NCBI RefSeq assembly: GCF_003945595.2
Contig: NW_024104998.1
Span: forward strand, 4,521,790-4,585,789
Origin: Pipra filicauda
Taxonomy: Eukaryota > Chordata > Aves > Passeriformes > Pipridae
Length of the DNA: 64,000 nucleotides
Direction of reading: 5' to 3'
Shown here piece after piece: positions 1 to 12,411 of this stretch; position 1 is the first letter of the stretch, and each line of letters opens with the position of its first letter. Both the position numbers and the translations under genes were made by a program. The notes below the pieces were generated by a model. The model searched no databases, was not told the origin of the DNA, and saw nothing but the letters and a program-made list of their open reading frames with translations.

Positions 1-402
1 AAAAACAAATACAACCAACGTTAAATGAAATAAAAGTTTAATTGATCCCTTTGCCATTTTCCTATGATTTTTTCCTTGATTAAATAAATGTGATAGATCC
101 TTCTTTATTTTATATAAATTTTCCCCACTCTATTCTTTTACCAAAATATTTAAGATTATGAAATATAGCATTAGACACATTTTCTCCATAACTTTTTGTT
201 AAAGTGCTGGCACAATACATCGCAAAGCTGTCTCAAATAATAACTAGAACATATTTTCCAATAATGTTCTTTTTTTTTGCAGTTATCACTTGATTACCCT
301 TGACGGTAATGCTCTTGATCCTTTTGTTTAGGCTTAGAATTTAAATGAATTGCAAGATTGAATCCTAATAGAATCTCAGGACTCACTGTCATGTGTATAC
401 AT

Positions 403-441
403 GCACACACACACACATATATACACAGGTATATATATATA
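403..441. repeat. (CA)n / (TA)n microsatellite
   Basis: A short run of CA dinucleotides passes into TATA-type repeats with one interruption. It is a simple-sequence locus with no coding meaning. Confidence 0.85.
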
Positions 442-3400
442 AATGCATTTGATACTGTAAATTTGCTCCCAAGTATGAGATAAGATTGTACTATTTTTAT
501 TATGATAAAAACAAACACTTTCACAGAGAGTATTCATTACAGCATGCTCCAAACTGTGGACACTGAACTTACTTCTTGCATTCACCATAACCTGGACAAT
601 TTGCACATAACTGTGGTTCAAATGTACCGTCCAGAGAAACCATGTGTGCTCCACATGCTTGGCTAGATAGCATAGAGCCTGTCTGCCCTTTGCTCAGCCC
701 AAACTGATCTTTGTTTGGTGAAGGAACTGGGATTGCAAAGGGTATGCACCTTGGGCTCAGGCAACTATAGATAAGCTACACGTGCAGCTTTGGTGCCCAT
801 AAAAAGTCTGCCTGAGCTCCAATGAAAAACCAGGTGAACGTGGCCACAGCGTTAGCAGTGCATTAGCACACAGTGCATTAGTAGACCTGATTCAAGGCAG
901 CATGTAGAGATTCAGGCTTTGTCACAGTGCTAACCATGTTCATACGGCTTTTGGAAGGTGAGCAGAGTGATTTTGCTTCTTCCCCAGATGTATCCTGTAG
1001 ACATTGCTGGATGTAGGCAATGGCACTGAATGTGCTCAACAATTTCAGCCCTCGACACTAAAGGGACTGAACATGTCAAAATACTAGAAGTATGTCTACA
1101 TTGCACAGGATAACTTTTATGTTTCCCACAAAGAGGAAGAACAGCCTCAAAATATGAAGCAGGGAGCATTGCCCTTCTCCTCAGTAGTGTGCAGCCCTAT
1201 AGCCTTCCCCTGAGAGATAGTAGCTAAAGATATGAATCATTGCTAGTTGAAGAGATAACTGCATCTGGCTTTCCCCTTGGTCTCTGCTTACCACCAATTT
1301 ACTGCTGGAAAAGCAGTCATGGGTATTTCTGTGCAAAGCTCCATCTGATAGCACCCCAGAGGACCCAAGTCCTTCAGGTAAAATAAGCAGAAGAATATGT
1401 GCTCAGGGGATCCTGGCAGGCTTAGGTGGGAGATAGGAGCTGAGCTACCTTGTACTGTTAAGACCAAGTTGTTTCTGACCAAGCCCAGGAGCCAAATTTT
1501 ATGTGGTCGAACATCTGGCATTAAAAACATTCAGGAACTGCTAGTTAGTGCAGTTTGGAGGATCACAGTATTAGTCTGAGGCCCCCAATGTGCCTGTGCA
1601 GACCTCTACACGTGTGCTGCAACGTGCTGGGTATCTGGTCCCCGAGTGTTGTGGCTTTCATCCAGCTCATGCGCTTGATTTTTCTCTCTCTGGGCTCTTT
1701 GGTGCACGAGGTGGGGAAGGGAGTGCTGGACTACGACCAGGCCTTGCCCTGAGTGGACTCGTAGCACACAAACAGTCTATGTCTTGCCTTAGTACTGTGT
1801 TATGCCTCTGAAATCTCTTCTAGACATTCAACTAGCAGCTTTTTTACCTTGAGGAAATCACTTACTAGCGAAATTCTGTTTTTCAGTTCCTTTACACAGT
1901 ATATGGCTGAGTGGACACACCTATTTCATGCTAAAAAAGCTTTTGTGAGGTTTAGTTCAGTGCAGTAAACAATGCCAAACTCAACACCTGGTTAAAAGGA
2001 CGTGGACTTTCCTATAGCAGAACAGACCTTGTGTAGAAAAGCTGCTAGTATTCTTAGGGCTGCAGCTTGCCTAGAAGCAAGATCCAGAAGCAATTGCTTC
2101 CAAAGATATCTGAAATAAGAGGCTGAAATCTACAGACAGAGAAAATGTACCCATAGTCATTTTATCTTTCTTTTTATGAATATGACATCTAGTTACACTG
2201 ACAAACCTGTTATATTTTTAAGTTTATCCCAACCATTCCTCGAAAAGAGATTTTTGGTTGCACTTTAAAGTTTCTTTGCTGCTTTTTTTTTTTTTTTTAC
2301 ATTGCCTTGTATGTGAAAGTTGAGATTTGATCCATTAGTTGGCCACTTATATCACAATTTCTTGTAAATCTCTATCAATGAATACAGCATGTATAACTCT
2401 GTTGTAATTATACACAAGCTTCTCTCTGATGTCTCTGGTTCATGCAAATCACCCTGTAAATGTGCTGAAGAGGACTTTCTGCCCTGCATCTTGCACACCT
2501 GTCCTCTTTGCCCCAGGATTCGGAGCAGGCATACATATGGGTACATAAGATCCGTTGCATAAGATGAAACCCTAAGCATTCAGAGCAAAATGTATGTACT
2601 GGAGCCAAGTACATACATTTAGAAAATGTTCTTTTTAATGAATGTGCTGGTCAGCAACTGGCTTTTATAAGAATCACTGGAAATGACTGGTTTCAGAGGA
2701 ATTTTTCAAAGTCTTCTTAAAAGGATCACAAAACAGCAACTGTGTCAAAGTGGGTATATTCTTAAATGTTTGAACTAAAAGGGAAAGAAGAATAAATGTT
2801 TGATTCATGCTGAGCTAGCACTAAGTTTAGACTATGTATTTCTGGTTGAGCCAAGTGACATGCAGGCTCTTTGGAAAGAAGCAAATCTCCAGCTGACTTC
2901 AGTTTGGAGCAAGGAGGTGAAGACTTCCATTGCTGTGGTCTGAATTCATGCAGTTGTTCACTCAGTACCAGGGGCCTGATTTTGTCGTATCAGTGAAGAC
3001 ATCTCACAAAAGTCCTGCACTGAGGTCACTACTGTAAAACAAATTGTGCCCAGGGATCCCTCACGTGTTAAACGATCTGTTGATCAGTGACACTATTCCC
3101 CTAACTTTACATGAGCAAGGCTTTGTAATATTCATCTGTCTCTCCTGTAATGAAGTCTGCTCATACCAGATGTGAGAAATCATCTCAGAAGTGGATTGCT
3201 CAGCAATCTGCAGCCAAGTGAAAATAATGACAGAATTTGTTTCAAAAAATCACTACATGTAAACTGCAGTAATCTGTTGTGGTTTTTTTTTTTTTAATTC
3301 CCAGATTTAAAAGAATCTGTTCTTATTTTGCATTTTATCTCTTTTATCAGAATAAAGAAGAATCAATTAAACGTCATAATGAAAAGACATAGTTCTATAA

Positions 3401-3507
3401 CAATGAAGGGAGGATTTCATGACTTAATGTCTCTGGTATATAAATGGCTCTTTGCCATTTACTCTATTTGGCTTTCTGCTGAGAGCACAGGCTTCATGCA
3501 AGCTAGT

Positions 3508-3524
3508 CTAATTGCTACAATTAG
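3508..3524. promoter_or_regulatory. Paired TAATTG sites in inverted orientation
   Basis: The seven bases CTAATTG (3508-3514) and CAATTAG (3518-3524) form perfect arms around a 3-base spacer. TAATTG is a core recognised by many homeodomain proteins, so this could be a paired homeodomain site. It lies about 4.9 kb downstream of the XKR4 stop. Function is inferred from the motif only. Confidence 0.3.
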
Positions 3525-4970
3525 CAAAATTAAACGGCTTATTGTGTGTTTAGACAATTCTTCCCATGTTCTGCTTTGTTATGCTACAGAATTAGTAATT
3601 GCAGTGTTGGGCTTGTAAATTCACGGACACGTGTTGCAATTATTTTCATCACACACATCTTGTAGGGGCTCAATGTAAATAAGCTCATTTAAATAGATGC
3701 ACAGATGCAATTTACTCTGCTTCCCACCATGCACAGGAGCAAGAGAGGCGGCAGCAGGACCACAGAAATCTGCTGAAGTCTTTTATTTGGCACTGTGCAG
3801 GCAGTGCAGGGGGTGCAAAACAAATCTCAGCATCTCAGTCACTGTGGATTGCACAGCTTCAGGGATGGAGCAGAGAAATGGCAGCAGCGGCTTTGGGAGC
3901 TGAATCACTGGCAGAGCCAACTAAAACTCAGTGCAGCGCCACTTTTAAGGCTGTTAAGGAGTTATATGATCAAATCACAAAGACTTCAAAACTGTTTGTG
4001 TTCTAAAAAACCCAAAAGGCTGGTTGTGAATATTTGCTGGCCAATAAAAAGTAAATGAACATATTGCATGATTGGAAGTCCCTTTCCAAATAAAGCAGCA
4101 CCTTTACTTTTACTACAACTTACGAATTGCTCTTTTGGGAAATAATGATGTGTTGGCTAGACCATTGTATGTTTTAAACTAATACGGGTGTAATAGCTAT
4201 TCACCACATATTAAAAATTACATCTCCAATAAAATTGTAATTTACCCTCTCTGCTTAAAAGTTTACAAAATCAGGCAGATGAGGCCTAGCATTGAATTTT
4301 GGAAGGAAAATTTTCTCCAGTGTTATAAAAATTAATTAATAGAGAATTTGTTGTTTTGTCAATAAAAATGTTGTTTATATGTCATCAAAGCCATATAGCC
4401 CAAGCACAGAAACATTGTTCTAGCACAAGAAACATATTTAAATTGACATAAGCGAAATCAGAAATTACTTTTTTTCATTATTAAATATGCAGGAAAAAGG
4501 TATTGCACATATTTGCAAAGAATTTCTTCAGAAAAATTATCTTATTACAGAAAAAATAACTTTTAAAATAAGACAAAAATTTTATGTTACATTTTTTATA
4601 TGTTTTCTGAATGAACCTGGTATACATTATCTCTTCTTTATTAATTAGAGTAGTGAATAGTAGTTGAATCGCCTTTTCTGTAACAGACAAATACAGACCC
4701 TCAAAAGTTTAGGACCAAGTGTTTAACCAGATAAGTTACCATTAAATCCATTGGCAATTTTTTGGTTTCAGTAGAACAATGCTTTCATAATTCTTACTTC
4801 TAACAAAGAGATGTGATTGCTTTTCTTTACCAGAATGTGAATATGAAAATATGAACATTTTATTTTCTTGTATTCTGTAATGAAATTTAGAAGGCCTGAT
4901 TTTTTTTTATTATTTCAAAAGCAGAAGTTAATTTTCTTTACAATTTTTTGGATGGGTTTTTTTTTGTTTT

Positions 4971-4992
4971 TTGTTGTTGTTGTTGTTGTTGT
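4971..4992. repeat. (TTG)7 simple repeat in a T-rich tract
   Basis: Seven TTG units lie within a wider G/T-only stretch at about 4956-5017. It is a simple repeat and could also be read as a decayed poly(T). Confidence 0.8.
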
Positions 4993-5380
4993 TTGGTTTT
5001 TTGGATTTTTTTTTTTTGCTATTGCTGTCTTAATTGAATGTTATTGATTTTAAAACTGCCTGTGGTAAAAAGAATAGTGCATATTGATTATTAACTCTCC
5101 TTAAGGCCATCATGGAATTTCAACGTGGATGATGTTTAATCTTGGCAATTTCTATAAAAGGTTCTTACAGCTTTTAATGTGACTATTCACAGCAATGCAA
5201 ATTATGAAACTGTCCACGTAGTCATCTGAGTGTTAAGATTTCAATGGCCACCCTGTTCTCAGTGCAAGTATCACTGATGTTATGAATGTAACAGAGTAAG
5301 ATTTTGGAGAGCAAATTTTGACAGTGTATATTGATTTCTCTCCATCCCTCAAACAGTGAGACTGAATTCTTAGGACAAGA

Positions 5381-5437
5381 TGTATATATATAGTGCTGTG
5401 CATATACATATATATATATATGTGTATGTGTATGTTG
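5381..5437. repeat. (TA)n / (TG)n microsatellite
   Basis: Two TA-rich blocks are separated by a short unique piece, and the second runs into TGTATG repeats. Confidence 0.8.
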
Positions 5438-8051
5438 CTCTGCACTCAGACCCTGCAGTAGTAGTTTGCTTAAGATAAACATTTTTACAAACATTATTTA
5501 AAAAAATCAAAAATGCTGAGAGAGTAAAGAAAGTAAATGCTAGGCAGGAAAACCCACATGGATAAATAATACCTCTGTGTCCTTCCTTCCAAAACCAAAC
5601 AAGAGCAAATCAAACAAACTCACCCCAAACCTTCTTCAGCAACCTTGCAAAGCAAGCACTGGTGCAGACTTTAAATTTCATACGAAGGAACGTTTCTTCA
5701 ATTCTTTAAGCCCTGACCAAAGGGCTCACAGCTCTGAGGAAGAGCAAGGGCATGAGAGGGACAGCAGCACAGGACAAGCCTCACTGACAGCCGTGATGTG
5801 CCCCTCTCCCCAGGAGGTACCAGAGGGTGGGTAGAGCTTGCGAAGGCTGCCCACTGTGCCTCGTTCAGGCTTAAATTTCTGACTTGTTAAAGCAGCAGCA
5901 AACACATTCAACTGTTTCCAGAAGAAACACATCTTGGATCACAAAGCTTACCATTTGCCTTGTTTGTAAAGAAAACCAGCAATTTTCTTGTGCGAGCTAG
6001 CGTTTGATTCTGGAGTGAAGGCTCTACTGAATTTGACAGGACAAAGGACTTGCTTCAAAAACCTTTTTTTAGCAGTTCTTGCACTGGTATATTTTTTGAC
6101 AAAACATGAGTGCTTTTCTCTGAATAATTAGCTATATATTCATGGAGAGAAGGGCAATCACTTTGTACAAAGCTTCAGGTTTGGACTATCAAAAAATTGT
6201 TTTATTTAAAAAATTATTATAGAGGCAGTTGGCTACTGCTTAATTTGAAAATACCTAAGAAACCCTTGAAGCATGGGTGTTTTCTGATCTGTGTAAAGTT
6301 CCCTCTGCCTTGCAGATTCCTGCACTTTCACAGATTTTTTTTTTTGTTTTGAGGAACTTGCCCCAGCAAAGAACAACAGGTATCGAACATTTCACTAATA
6401 AAAAAAGTCAACATTAAAAATGGCTAATTGAACGCATACAAATAAACATAGTCGGTGTAACCTTGGCCATTTCATAGTACAAATATTCGTAATAGGAAAG
6501 ACTGAAATTAATCCAGCAGCATATACAGCAGTGACTACACTGGATATATCTGACAGTGAAGATTACAATACCAATCATCAGGTCTTCTCCATTCTGACAA
6601 TGCCATTTACAACAACAACTCTTCAGTTCTGCTTCTCTCTCCTAAAATGGATGGAAATAGTTATAGCAAATTTTTTCTTATGGAATCACTTGGTGTCTTT
6701 ACAACCCACTTACATTTGAAACAGGATCCACAGTTTATAGGGTATTCTAAAAGTACCCATGTAGGCTTTCATATAGCATTACACTGCAAAACAAATCCAT
6801 AATGTGTGAAAACCAGGTTTACATCAACCTGAAAAAGCCATTTGATAAAATTCATGGACCAATTCTTAAAATCTAAGCTATAAAGAGAATGAAATGTATT
6901 AAAAGATTTGAGGTTTATAAAAAGTAACCTTTTATACCATATTTTTAGTTTACAAAAATATCGAAATAATCCATGAGTTTTTCACTCTGCACCAGATTTA
7001 AAAAAAATACTATCAAATTTTGACTTGCACCTTTAATGCATTTGAAAGCACCATCAGGGGATACTTTTAACATGAAGGATAATACCATTGACTAGATTTA
7101 GGGAGGTATTTAAAACCCAAAAGCTTGCAGCAAAGCACTCTATTACAAGAGATTCAATGTAATTTTTAAACGCATCTGGACAAAAGTCTTGAACAGGCAG
7201 AAGAGACTCTTCCACATAACTTTCTTATACTTCTGTGAATATACTTACTAAGAGGTGGTTGAAAGCCTTTAAAAGACACCACTTTCACCTTGGGTTGGGA
7301 AAAATCAGAGCTGTCTCTACATGTTGAGAACTTGTTTGGTCTTCCCTGCTTCTTTTTCTGGTAGGGCTTGTGCCACTTGTTATCTGTCCCTCAGGCAATA
7401 TCAACCTTGCAGTTATACAATGTTTGGCACTAGAAGGGTATGGCATGTCACAGTCTCTTGTCACCCCTGCATACATTCACACACTGAATCATGCATTCTC
7501 AGTCCTGAAACAGAGAAGTCTCAGTGTGTTCATCTCCTTGTAGCTTCTTCTGAAATGTCTGAATGGGGTCCTCCAAAAAGTTTAGAATGTGAAAACTATA
7601 CTTCCCTGTTCTTTCACTTTTTTTTTTTTTTTTTTGCAAATTGAACACTGAATCATGATTATCATTTAATGTATATCACTACATGTTAGAGCTCCTTATT
7701 TCTTCTGAAAAGCAGAAGTGAGCTGCATAGGATTTCTGCTGAAAGTAACATCAAGAAGTTAAATTTTATTTTAAAAAGACTTTGAAATTCTACAGAAAAC
7801 AAACAGTTCTGGTAGTATTAATTTTTATGACCTAATTAATCAAAATTTAGTTTACTTTCCTTTGACAGCCTTACAAACATGATAATGTATCTTTTTAATT
7901 AAGAACTATTTTGCATACCTAACCTAACCTTAATGGTTGATTTATGGGAGTGTTGAAAACTATTATGTTCCTATTTTTTTCCCCAGAAAACAATTTTCAT
8001 AACAGCAACACTGTGTGCTAGTTTTGTTATTTTTGAAAAGGTATGTTTTTG

Positions 8052-8057
8052 TTTATT
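8052..8057 (-). terminator. Candidate poly(A) signal AATAAA, XKR4 3' UTR
   Basis: On the minus strand a canonical AATAAA lies about 395 bases past the XKR4 stop. About 30-55 bases further along the transcript is a GT-rich stretch (about 8018-7997), which fits a downstream element. Other AATAAA hexamers occur further downstream, for example at 7770-7765, so this is at most one of several sites. No transcript evidence is available here. Confidence 0.35.
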
Positions 8058-8449
8058 TTTGCCATTGATTATGGAAATATCAATCATTAATTTCTAAAAT
8101 AAAATGCACTACTGGCTAAAGTTGAAAGCTCTTGATTGGTTGTAAGTACTGTGCAGTTAGAGTTTCATAGCAGCAAGGGGTCGTGGGTGAGTTTCCCCAG
8201 CTGAAGTAACTGATCTGTATGTGTGGGTCAAAGTTTTTTTAGGATTTCAGATGACGCTGCTGTATCAGTGTCCTGCAGACAGACTGCACACAGTGGATCA
8301 AATGATAATCATGATGATAGCCAGACTAAGAACACTATAGCTTGCTTCTCTACTTGTAGTACATAGTTTAGTTATTCCTACAGCCCTACTGTCAACCCTT
8401 AATTTGGACTGTAACACTGGAGCTTCTTCAAGCCGTGTTTTTGCTTTGT

Positions 8450-9396
8450 TTACAATGTGGTTTCATATTCCAAGCGCTCCTGGATAAGGGCATCATCTTT
8501 ATACTGTAGCCGTGGAGGAGCAGGGGAACATTCAAATGCCAAGATTGCCTTCCTCAGGCTCCTGTCCAACACATGTCTCTCCCATGCTGGGTACCTGTTC
8601 CTGAACAGATCAATTTTAATGACAGACTCCTCAATCCTTGGTGGCCGGGATGAAGGTGTGGATGGTGCGGTGGGTCTCACCTGAAACACAGGCACACACC
8701 CATCCCTCTCTGCAAATTTTTGATCCCGCTCGCTTGTGACACTCCGGTTGTTGGAGATGGACCTTAGCGTGCTTGTGGCCACTTCTGGGGGTAGGGTGAA
8801 GGCAGTGGCAGGGTCCTCACAAGCACAGCTTGGCGACTGCCCAAACCTTGGTCCATTGGGGTGAAAGAAGGCATAGTACATTAACATAAAAACGATGCCT
8901 GTTAAAAAGCTGCTGAACACTACACACAGTGCTGGTATGGCAAATGCGTCAGAGATTTGAGGGGCTTTGTACAGATACCAGAGAACACTCAAGGCAGTGT
9001 TTTCTAAAAGGATGACAAAATAGTAAATGAAAAGCCTACAGCGTGTCCTTCCTTCCTTGACATTGAACCAGCTGAAGATATAGATTATCCCAACAACCAT
9101 GTCGAAAACTATCTCCTCCCACTTAGTGATGCAAAACTCTGTCTCGCAGTGAACGATCCAGAAGGTCATGATGCACCAATGCAACACGATGAAGATCCCA
9201 AAGTACAGCTGGAAAACTGAGGCAAACAGAGCAAAAGTAATGACCCTTGCTGCAATTGTGAAGAAATGCCAGCAAAACTGGATTATAACAGCCATATAAC
9301 TGATGGGTTTCTTGTCATCACGGGAGTCACGGAGGGCCTTTTGGTAGGAAGCCAAAGCCCAGGCCAGGGATACGAGAGATGCTGCAGCAGTAAGAC
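8450..9396 (-). CDS. XKR4: XKR4 terminal coding exon (XK-related protein 4)
   Basis: This is the last coding exon of XK-related protein 4, a plasma-membrane protein of the XKR family. XKR4 is known as a caspase-activated phospholipid scramblase that exposes phosphatidylserine in dying cells. On the minus strand a pyrimidine-rich run ends in AG at 9398-9397. The exon then opens with GT, the last two bases of a split glycine codon, and reads 314 further codons to TAA at 8452-8450. In exon numbering, hydrophobic segments lie near residues 34-64, 65-83, 96-111, 121-142 and 151-177. A hydrophilic tail of about 138 residues follows, rich in Ser/Pro/Arg, and ends in ETTL. The exon supplies roughly the C-terminal half of a protein that is about 650 residues in mammals. 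There are no frameshifts or internal stops. The identification rests on near-identity to the XKR4 sequence as I remember it, including the tail, which separates it from XKR6 and XKR7. Earlier exons were not found here. Confidence 0.96.
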
Positions 9397-9410
9397 CTAG
9401 GAGGAAACAG
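9397..9410 (-). promoter_or_regulatory. Splice acceptor of the XKR4 terminal exon
   Basis: Read on the minus strand, this is a pyrimidine-rich stretch ending in CTAG directly before the first coding base at 9396. The reading frame upstream of this point no longer matches XKR4, while from 9396 onward it does, so the boundary is well supported. Confidence 0.88.
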
Positions 9411-12369
9411 GAGATGCAGTTAAGGCATAATTAGTATGTCAGTGATTGGCTGAAACCGGTGAGATCCTTACCGCTTTAAATACGTTCTACATCATTGACA
9501 TAATAAAACCTCTTCCTTCTCCTTCAGCTCAGAGAAACAGACCTCAACAGCTGAGATTTCATTGCCCTTACAATGCTGGATACACAAAAACGTGAGGGGC
9601 CACCAAACCACACTCTGAACCGCTTCTCCAGCAATTAAACATTTGAAACAAATTAACTAATTCGCAACTTTGAGCAAGTTGGAGATGGGTGTCTCTGTCA
9701 GCTCTGTGATTTAATGGGACCTGCTGTCGTTATTGTTTTCAAGAAAGAATATGAATTTTCTGATTTTGATAAATCATTAAGGAAATCTAATATAAAGCAA
9801 CTAAGTCTTTCTAATTAAAATGTCAGCATCATATACATATAAAATAAATCAATAACAATGTGACCATAATTCTGCATTTTAAAAATAAATTTATGTAACT
9901 CTTGTTACATGAAAATGTAAACTGACTGCTTTACTCTTGCTAAGGGAAAAAAAAATGCCCATTTTCATATTTTAAACAGAATTTTAATAAGTATAAAATG
10001 TCAAAACTTATTTTCTTTCAGCTGGAAATTAAATTTATTTTAGAAATGTTGGAATTGTCTACTGAATTAAAATTCTGAGTAAAGATGCTCCTAAAGTAGG
10101 GGTTTATGATTAATACAGCAATACAGCCATTCTATCTCCCATACATCACAGAACTGCCTACTTACAAGGCCCTAAACTATAATATTTTGGTAAAACTTCA
10201 AAATTATTTAAAGAATTGAATATGAAATTATGTCTCATAAGATTTCAAACATTAGTTCTGTGAAAATACAAAAAAATACAAACATACAAAAACTGTAAAA
10301 CAATTATTTTTTAAAAAGACCATTTAATATTTATTTTTAATGTGTATTATTCTTTTCTCCTCAAGGGACTTTGACTCTTGTCTGTAGGTAAATTAAAAAA
10401 AAAAAAAGTTAGTTTGAATCTAATTTTTAAACTAATCTGTTACTTCCATACACTGCCAGAAACATACCTTACATTTCCATTTCAGAAGTGGCATAGTTCA
10501 GGATAATTATTCAAATGCTTAATACTTACACAGCATTCTGATAGAAATGATAATAATTCTTCTTTATAGAAGATTAATTTTTATTTACTTACGACTCATA
10601 TCAACCTGCTTTGTATGGAAATGGGATTTGCAATTGAAATGCGAAATCCCAGCCTTTCAAGCGTATTTATTATTTAAATAAAATTGCAATAAATGTATAC
10701 AGAGGAAAAATGTATCAAACAATTTATACTTAAAACTGGTTTATTACCAAGCCTAATTTTACATACAGCTAATGAATCAATTCATAAGTCTCAGCATCCC
10801 AGACTGAGAGTTTATTCATAGACCATTTAAAGATAATGATGCTTCAGCTTATTCTATTTCTAAGCAGTTCCTTAACTTTGAACGAGTTATTGAAGTAAAT
10901 CAAACTGACATGAAGAAAACATTTCTTTTGTCTGCTGTTAAAAGCTGTTTAATCATTTCAACAACCTTTGGTTCTGGATGTATAGCCAGGATTTTTCTTC
11001 CCTGTTCAAGAATATATTACTTAACTATTACAAATTTTATGAAATTTTATTAATATAGGATGGTAAATTTAAGCTGAAATACATATTGCTATTTACTTCA
11101 GAAAAAAAAGAGGCTATTTTAAAACAGAAAAATGTAGGTTATGGAAATACTACCTGATTCTGACGGAAAAAATTCTATTTGAGCAATTCACCTGGATTAA
11201 CACATCAAGATTTTGCTCAGTAAGTAGTACAGAGAGATTAATTGCTTTCAGGAAGGGTTGCATTTGCCAGTGTTTCTCCCTCAGTCACCGGCAGGGTGCT
11301 AATAATGTTGTGAGCTCCCATGAATTTAAAATATCTTTGTTTTAAAAATAATAACAAACAATCAGCAGAAATATAGAGCAAACTTAGGATTCCAAGGAGA
11401 ATTTTTAACAAAACTTCATCATTTTAATCCCCACGTAGATGCCTGGATGACAAAACACCAGCGTTACTGCTGGAATCCTCCTTCACGGAGAAAATAAGCT
11501 ATCAGCAATGAAGACAGGAAGAAGACATGGTGTAAATTGCTATTTTCATTTCTGACTTGTATGCATGTTTTCTCACACTGGGCTGCCCTTCTGTGTTTGT
11601 TACCTCTGAAGACAACACTACGATCTGAAAATGTAAGTTCTTGTTTTCCTGTAGGAATGTTTTAATTATTGAAAAAACACAGTTCGTTTCCCTCATGAAA
11701 TGAAAAGTTTGGAAAGGTAGATGAATAGGATAAAGGGTAAAAGAATCTTTCAATACAAATGAACCACTCTGAACAAAAGTTCAAAAATAGCATTATCAGC
11801 ACAGGAAAAAATAATGTGAGCAAGAAATCCGCATGTTTTCTTTGCAAATGTAACTTTAATGACCTCACGCACTCCCCCTGAGGTTTGTAGAGATATCATC
11901 AGTTTTGCATTAGGAAGTGTAAAATCATTCAATAATGCACACAGAATATAATGGTAAATTCACAGGAATTTCCAGTGTTCTAATGCTAATTAATTCATAG
12001 TCATTGCTGGGACAGAAAGAAGCAAGTACAATAGTAATGTAATTCTGTTATTTAAATAGTCATTAATAGCGAATCATCCTTTGCTTTTACAGAACAAACT
12101 CAGGGATATTGGGAAACAGGAGAGAAAGGAGACAAGGGAATGTACAAAAGGAAAGAACTGTCAGTTAATGTATTATGTATCTAACCTTGTGCTATTGGCA
12201 ATGGTGTTAGGGATATAGAATTAAGATAAGGTTAAGCACTTCACAGGCTCCATCTGTTCCTCTTTATTGACGAGACTAAGCACTAAAGAATTATTACAAG
12301 TAAATTAATAATGAAAACAATAATGTAAAAGTGATGCAAATGGCAGTTTGCTAATAAATGTCACTATAT

Positions 12370-12411
12370 CAATAATTCACTGGGAGTGGTCAGAGATAAA
12401 GTGAATTATTG
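12370..12411. promoter_or_regulatory. Perfect 12-bp inverted repeat in an AT-rich block
   Basis: CAATAATTCACT at 12370-12381 is perfectly complemented by AGTGAATTATTG at 12400-12411, with an 18-base loop between them. The surrounding 12290-12450 contains several ATTA/TAAT cores. The combination resembles a conserved noncoding enhancer or a small stem-loop, but it matches no transposon that I know. Confidence 0.35.

Larger units (their letters stand above)
1..8449 (-). other. XKR4 3' UTR and/or downstream flank
   Basis: This A+T-rich DNA lies 3' of the XKR4 stop codon. How much is transcribed as 3' UTR cannot be told from sequence alone. I see no recognisable protein gene and no clear CR1 or LTR copy. 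It holds short simple repeats (403-441, 4971-4992, 5381-5437), T runs near 2283 and 7618, and a homeodomain-like inverted repeat at 3508-3524. Open frames here are short and resemble no family I know. A somewhat G+C-richer patch at about 1555-1760 is unexplained. Confidence 0.6.
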
